Notes under the pieces: generated by a model
Seen by the model: only the letters and a program-made list of their open reading frames with translations
Told to the model about the DNA's origin: nothing
Databases searched by the model: none
Translations under genes and position numbers: made by a program
Shown: in pieces, positions 61,764-64,000 of the stretch
How positions within the stretch are numbered: the first letter of the stretch is position 1
How the letters are laid out: every line of letters begins with the position of its first letter
NCBI GenBank assembly: GCA_051859505.1
Contig: JBHYFN010000021.1
Location: forward strand, 1 to 64,000
Length of the DNA stretch: 64,000 nucleotides
DNA from: JAFIEN01 sp051859505
Lineage (GTDB): Bacteria > Pseudomonadota > Alphaproteobacteria > Rhodobacterales > Rhodobacteraceae
Reading direction: 5' to 3'

Positions 61764-63773
61764 ATGAAGAGAGACGGTTCTAGCTTGGGAAAGCAAGTTG
61801 GTAGTGCGCTCTATGTGCATTGCTCCGCTGTTGGCCAGCTTCCCCCTGAACAGTCGAGGATTATCTATGCGGCTGCCGAGCACGTTCCACCGGACAACTG
61901 GAACGTGGCGAAGATCGATCTGGCTGATGACCGCGCCATCTCGCTGCTGGACTACGAGGACTTCGCGGAGCAAGCCTTTCCCGCGCTGCGACAGAGCAGC
62001 CGTGTCGATCTCAAGACCGGCGTAGTGACCGTCCGTCGCTACGAGAGGAACCCGCCGATTCTCCATCGCAAGGAACTTCTGCTGCCCCTCGATGCCCCAA
62101 GACGCGATGTCTATGTGGCGCTGACACGGGAGCTGGAGCGGTGTGGCCTCTTCGTCGACATGACCCGGCGTGGACGGCAAGGAGCCTGGAAGGCTGCACT
62201 GGCCCAAGCAGGGATCGAGGTGCGCGATCACCGTGTCGTTGTTGCCGGAGCGCCTGTGGACGTTTCGAGGACAGTAGAGTTTACGGAGAGCTCCCGTTTT
62301 GGCGGCATGCCACCCATAGCCCGGCACAGGACGGCGATTGGGCGGAACAGCCTCTCCGCTCCCATGGCCGCACTGAACGCTGCGGGTCTCTTGGATGAGG
62401 GAGTGAGCGTTCTCGACTACGGCTGCGGCCGTGGGGACGATGTGCGTGCACTCAGAGCCGCCGGGATTGATGCGGTCGGCTGGGACCCGCACTTCGTACC
62501 AGATCGAAGTGTGCTCGCGCCTCGGCATGTCGTGAACTTAGGCTTCGTGCTTAACGTGGTAGAGGATCCCCTAGAGCGGCGGGACGTGCTGCGCCAAGCC
62601 TTCGATCTGGCCGAGCGTTGTTTGGCAGTTGCCGTCATGTTGGTGGGTAAAGGCGATGTCTCAAGCCACCAGCCGCATGGCGATGGCTTCCTTTCCTCTC
62701 GTGGAACCTTCCAGCGCTACTATACGCAGGCGGAACTGCGGAGCTTCCTTCTTGAAACGCTAAAGGTGACGCCCGTGGCTGCAGGCCCGGGCATCTTCTT
62801 TGTGTTCAGTGATGAAGAGCTTGAACAACGCGTTCTTGCGCGCCGACAGTTGGGAATGGGGGGCGGTCGGCCTATACTGTTTGCGCCGCGCCTGCCATCG
62901 AACCTCGCGTCGGGAACCTCCTGGCGCCAAGAGGTTCTCGCTTCGGTACGGATCGATCTAGTGAAGCTTCTGTTGACGCTGGGCCGCGTCCCTCATGCGG
63001 ATGAGATGTCCCCAGATCTGCGAATGCGCTTGGCAGGCGCGCGCTTTTCAATGAAGGCGGCGATAGCCGATGCGCTAGCGGCGATCCCGATAGAGGAGAT
63101 GGCTGCCACCACTGCCAATCGCGCCGACGAAATCGGCCGCTTCTTCGCTCTTAGTGGCTTCTCTGGCCGCGCCCCGTACCGCCGCCTGTCGCCCGAACTG
63201 CAACGCGATATACGCGCGTTCTTTGGCTCGCTATCGGCGGCCGAGGAGGTTGGCCGACGCATGCTCTTCGACGCCGGCGATGCCGAAGCCCTTGCGAAGG
63301 AGGCGCAGGCCCATGCCATAGCCGGTCTTGGGCACTTGTCCGGCGACAAGTATCAGGTCCACGCCCGCGACCTACCAAAGCTGACGCCGCGCCTGCGCAC
63401 ATACATTAGCATCGCTCAAACACTCGCCGGTACTTTGAACAGCACCACGATCTACCGCGTCCACCTCGCGTCGCGAAAGCTTACAGCTCTCCTCTACCCG
63501 GATTTTGAAACCAGTGCCCTCCCGAGGCTTTCGGAACGCACGAAGGTTGATCTGCGGACGGGAGAAGTCGGCGTCTTTGACCACCAAGCCGATGGGCGGG
63601 TGAGCGTGCTCTTGGAAAAGTCCCGCTATATGACCGGAAATGAGGATCGCTATGAGGACCAGTTCAACTTCGACTCGGCCATGCGTAGTGTTTTCGGAGA
63701 TCTCTTGTCGACCCTTCCGTTCGCGGAGGTTGCCCCTGCGATGATTAAGGCCGGCCTGAGACCGCCATACTGA
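61764..63773 (+). CDS. DNA phosphorothioation-associated methyltransferase
   Basis: A 669-residue protein. The central SAM-binding motif is V216LDYGCGRGDD, with VGWDPHFVPD and NLGFVLNVVEDPLERRD after it; this matches the phosphorothioation-associated methyltransferase family (TIGR04096 as I recall it). Residues about 13-94 and about 528-612 are copies of one domain: each has VDLKTG/VDLRTG preceded by LLDYEDF/LLYPDF. It follows sspH by 45 bases with a weak GGA site. Its target (DNA, tRNA or protein) is not known. Confidence 0.8.
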   Translation: MKRDGSSLGKQVGSALYVHCSAVGQLPPEQSRIIYAAAEHVPPDNWNVAKIDLADDRAISLLDYEDFAEQAFPALRQSSRVDLKTGVVTVRRYERNPPILHRKELLLPLDAPRRDVYVALTRELERCGLFVDMTRRGRQGAWKAALAQAGIEVRDHRVVVAGAPVDVSRTVEFTESSRFGGMPPIARHRTAIGRNSLSAPMAALNAAGLLDEGVSVLDYGCGRGDDVRALRAAGIDAVGWDPHFVPDRSVLAPRHVVNLGFVLNVVEDPLERRDVLRQAFDLAERCLAVAVMLVGKGDVSSHQPHGDGFLSSRGTFQRYYTQAELRSFLLETLKVTPVAAGPGIFFVFSDEELEQRVLARRQLGMGGGRPILFAPRLPSNLASGTSWRQEVLASVRIDLVKLLLTLGRVPHADEMSPDLRMRLAGARFSMKAAIADALAAIPIEEMAATTANRADEIGRFFALSGFSGRAPYRRLSPELQRDIRAFFGSLSAAEEVGRRMLFDAGDAEALAKEAQAHAIAGLGHLSGDKYQVHARDLPKLTPRLRTYISIAQTLAGTLNSTTIYRVHLASRKLTALLYPDFETSALPRLSERTKVDLRTGEVGVFDHQADGRVSVLLEKSRYMTGNEDRYEDQFNFDSAMRSVFGDLLSTLPFAEVAPAMIKAGLRPPY

Positions 63774-63808
63774 CTCGTCGGACTGAGATCGGCTTCAATT
63801 GATCCGCG

Positions 63809-63865
63809 TACCCGCAAAGCGACATCGACGATCTGCTGCCTTGGAATTTCAAGCCGTCAAACTAA
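63809..63865 (+). pseudogene. IS66-family transposase C-terminal remnant
   Basis: The frame YPQSDIDDLLPWNFKPSN followed by a stop resembles the last residues of IS66-type TnpC proteins (DDLLPWNF). The upstream part is absent, so this is a scrap of a former element at the right side of the ssp operon. Nothing else recognisable is found from 63866 to the end of the window. Confidence 0.45.
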
Positions 63866-64000
63866 ACGGATCGATGGCCAGCAGCAAAAGCATACGCCTT
63901 CTGGGGCGCGGATGTTGTCCTGCAGCTCGTCGGTGTTGCGGGTCGTTACTGCGACCAATAGAGCCAAGCGCCGGTCACGAAGCCACCAACCTCCGCCTTG

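Noticed and set aside
41968..64000. SspE, an integrase, or toxin-antitoxin partners in the island
   Set aside because: No open frame with DUF262/DUF1524 features, no tyrosine or serine recombinase motifs, and no small gene coupled to fic were found.

Overview
The window is high-GC DNA from an alphaproteobacterium, most likely of the Rhodobacterales/Paracoccaceae. This rests on the Che operon of CheOp1 (Fla2-linked) type, the enlarged PstC/PstA proteins, the CUT1 sugar-uptake operon with IclR control and the IS5/IS427-type and IS3 elements. No rRNA gene or species marker is present, so the genus is not fixed.

Layout. (1) 1-1620: insertion sequences, namely the 3' tip of an IS5/IS427 transposase and a full-length IS3-family element. 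(2) 1624-8281: a chemotaxis cluster with divergent arms. On the minus strand are a STAS protein, cheY, cheA, cheW, cheR, a second cheY and a small helical protein with a DxxxQ motif. On the plus strand are cheB (degenerate receiver) and cheD. (3) 8282-17325: three chemoreceptors (a soluble haem-globin sensor and two membrane MCPs) among decayed insertion sequences, one of which carries an internal inversion. (4) 17326-28567: a carbohydrate or cyclitol locus. Minus strand: IlvD/Edd dehydratase, aldehyde dehydrogenase, IolD-like ThDP enzyme, Gfo/Idh/MocA dehydrogenase, IclR regulator. Plus strand, divergent: a four-gene CUT1 ABC importer. (5) 28730-35636: a small secreted protein, then pstS-pstC-pstA-pstB (minus) behind a clear Pho box. 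PstC and PstA carry very large extra extracytoplasmic domains, and phoU does not follow pstB. (6) 35664-41592: a LysR regulator divergent from a translationally coupled four-gene operon: aldehyde dehydrogenase, M19-like protein without its HxD metal ligands, an unknown 558-residue protein and a DUF3726 protein. (7) 41891-41967: an initiator tRNA-Met gene. (8) 42086-64000: a defence/accessory island beside that tRNA.

The island holds a Fic enzyme (with paired palindromes in its divergent intergenic region), an unknown protein, an exonuclease I homologue and a BrxR/CapW-like WYL regulator. These are followed by a tightly coupled run that I read as the DNA phosphorothioation defence system SspABCD-SspFGH: cysteine desulfurase, DUF4007 protein, large P-loop ATPase, PAPS-reductase-like DndC/SspD enzyme, DptF/G/H-like proteins. 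A phosphorothioation-associated methyltransferase closes the run. In the known Ssp scheme SspA mobilises sulfur, SspB nicks DNA, SspC hydrolyses ATP and SspD helps put sulfur into the backbone, while SspFGH damages unmodified DNA. The regulator and the methyltransferase, which carries a duplicated domain on either side of its catalytic core, are the least explored parts. An IS66-like transposase tail lies just beyond. No integrase gene and no CRISPR array is visible.
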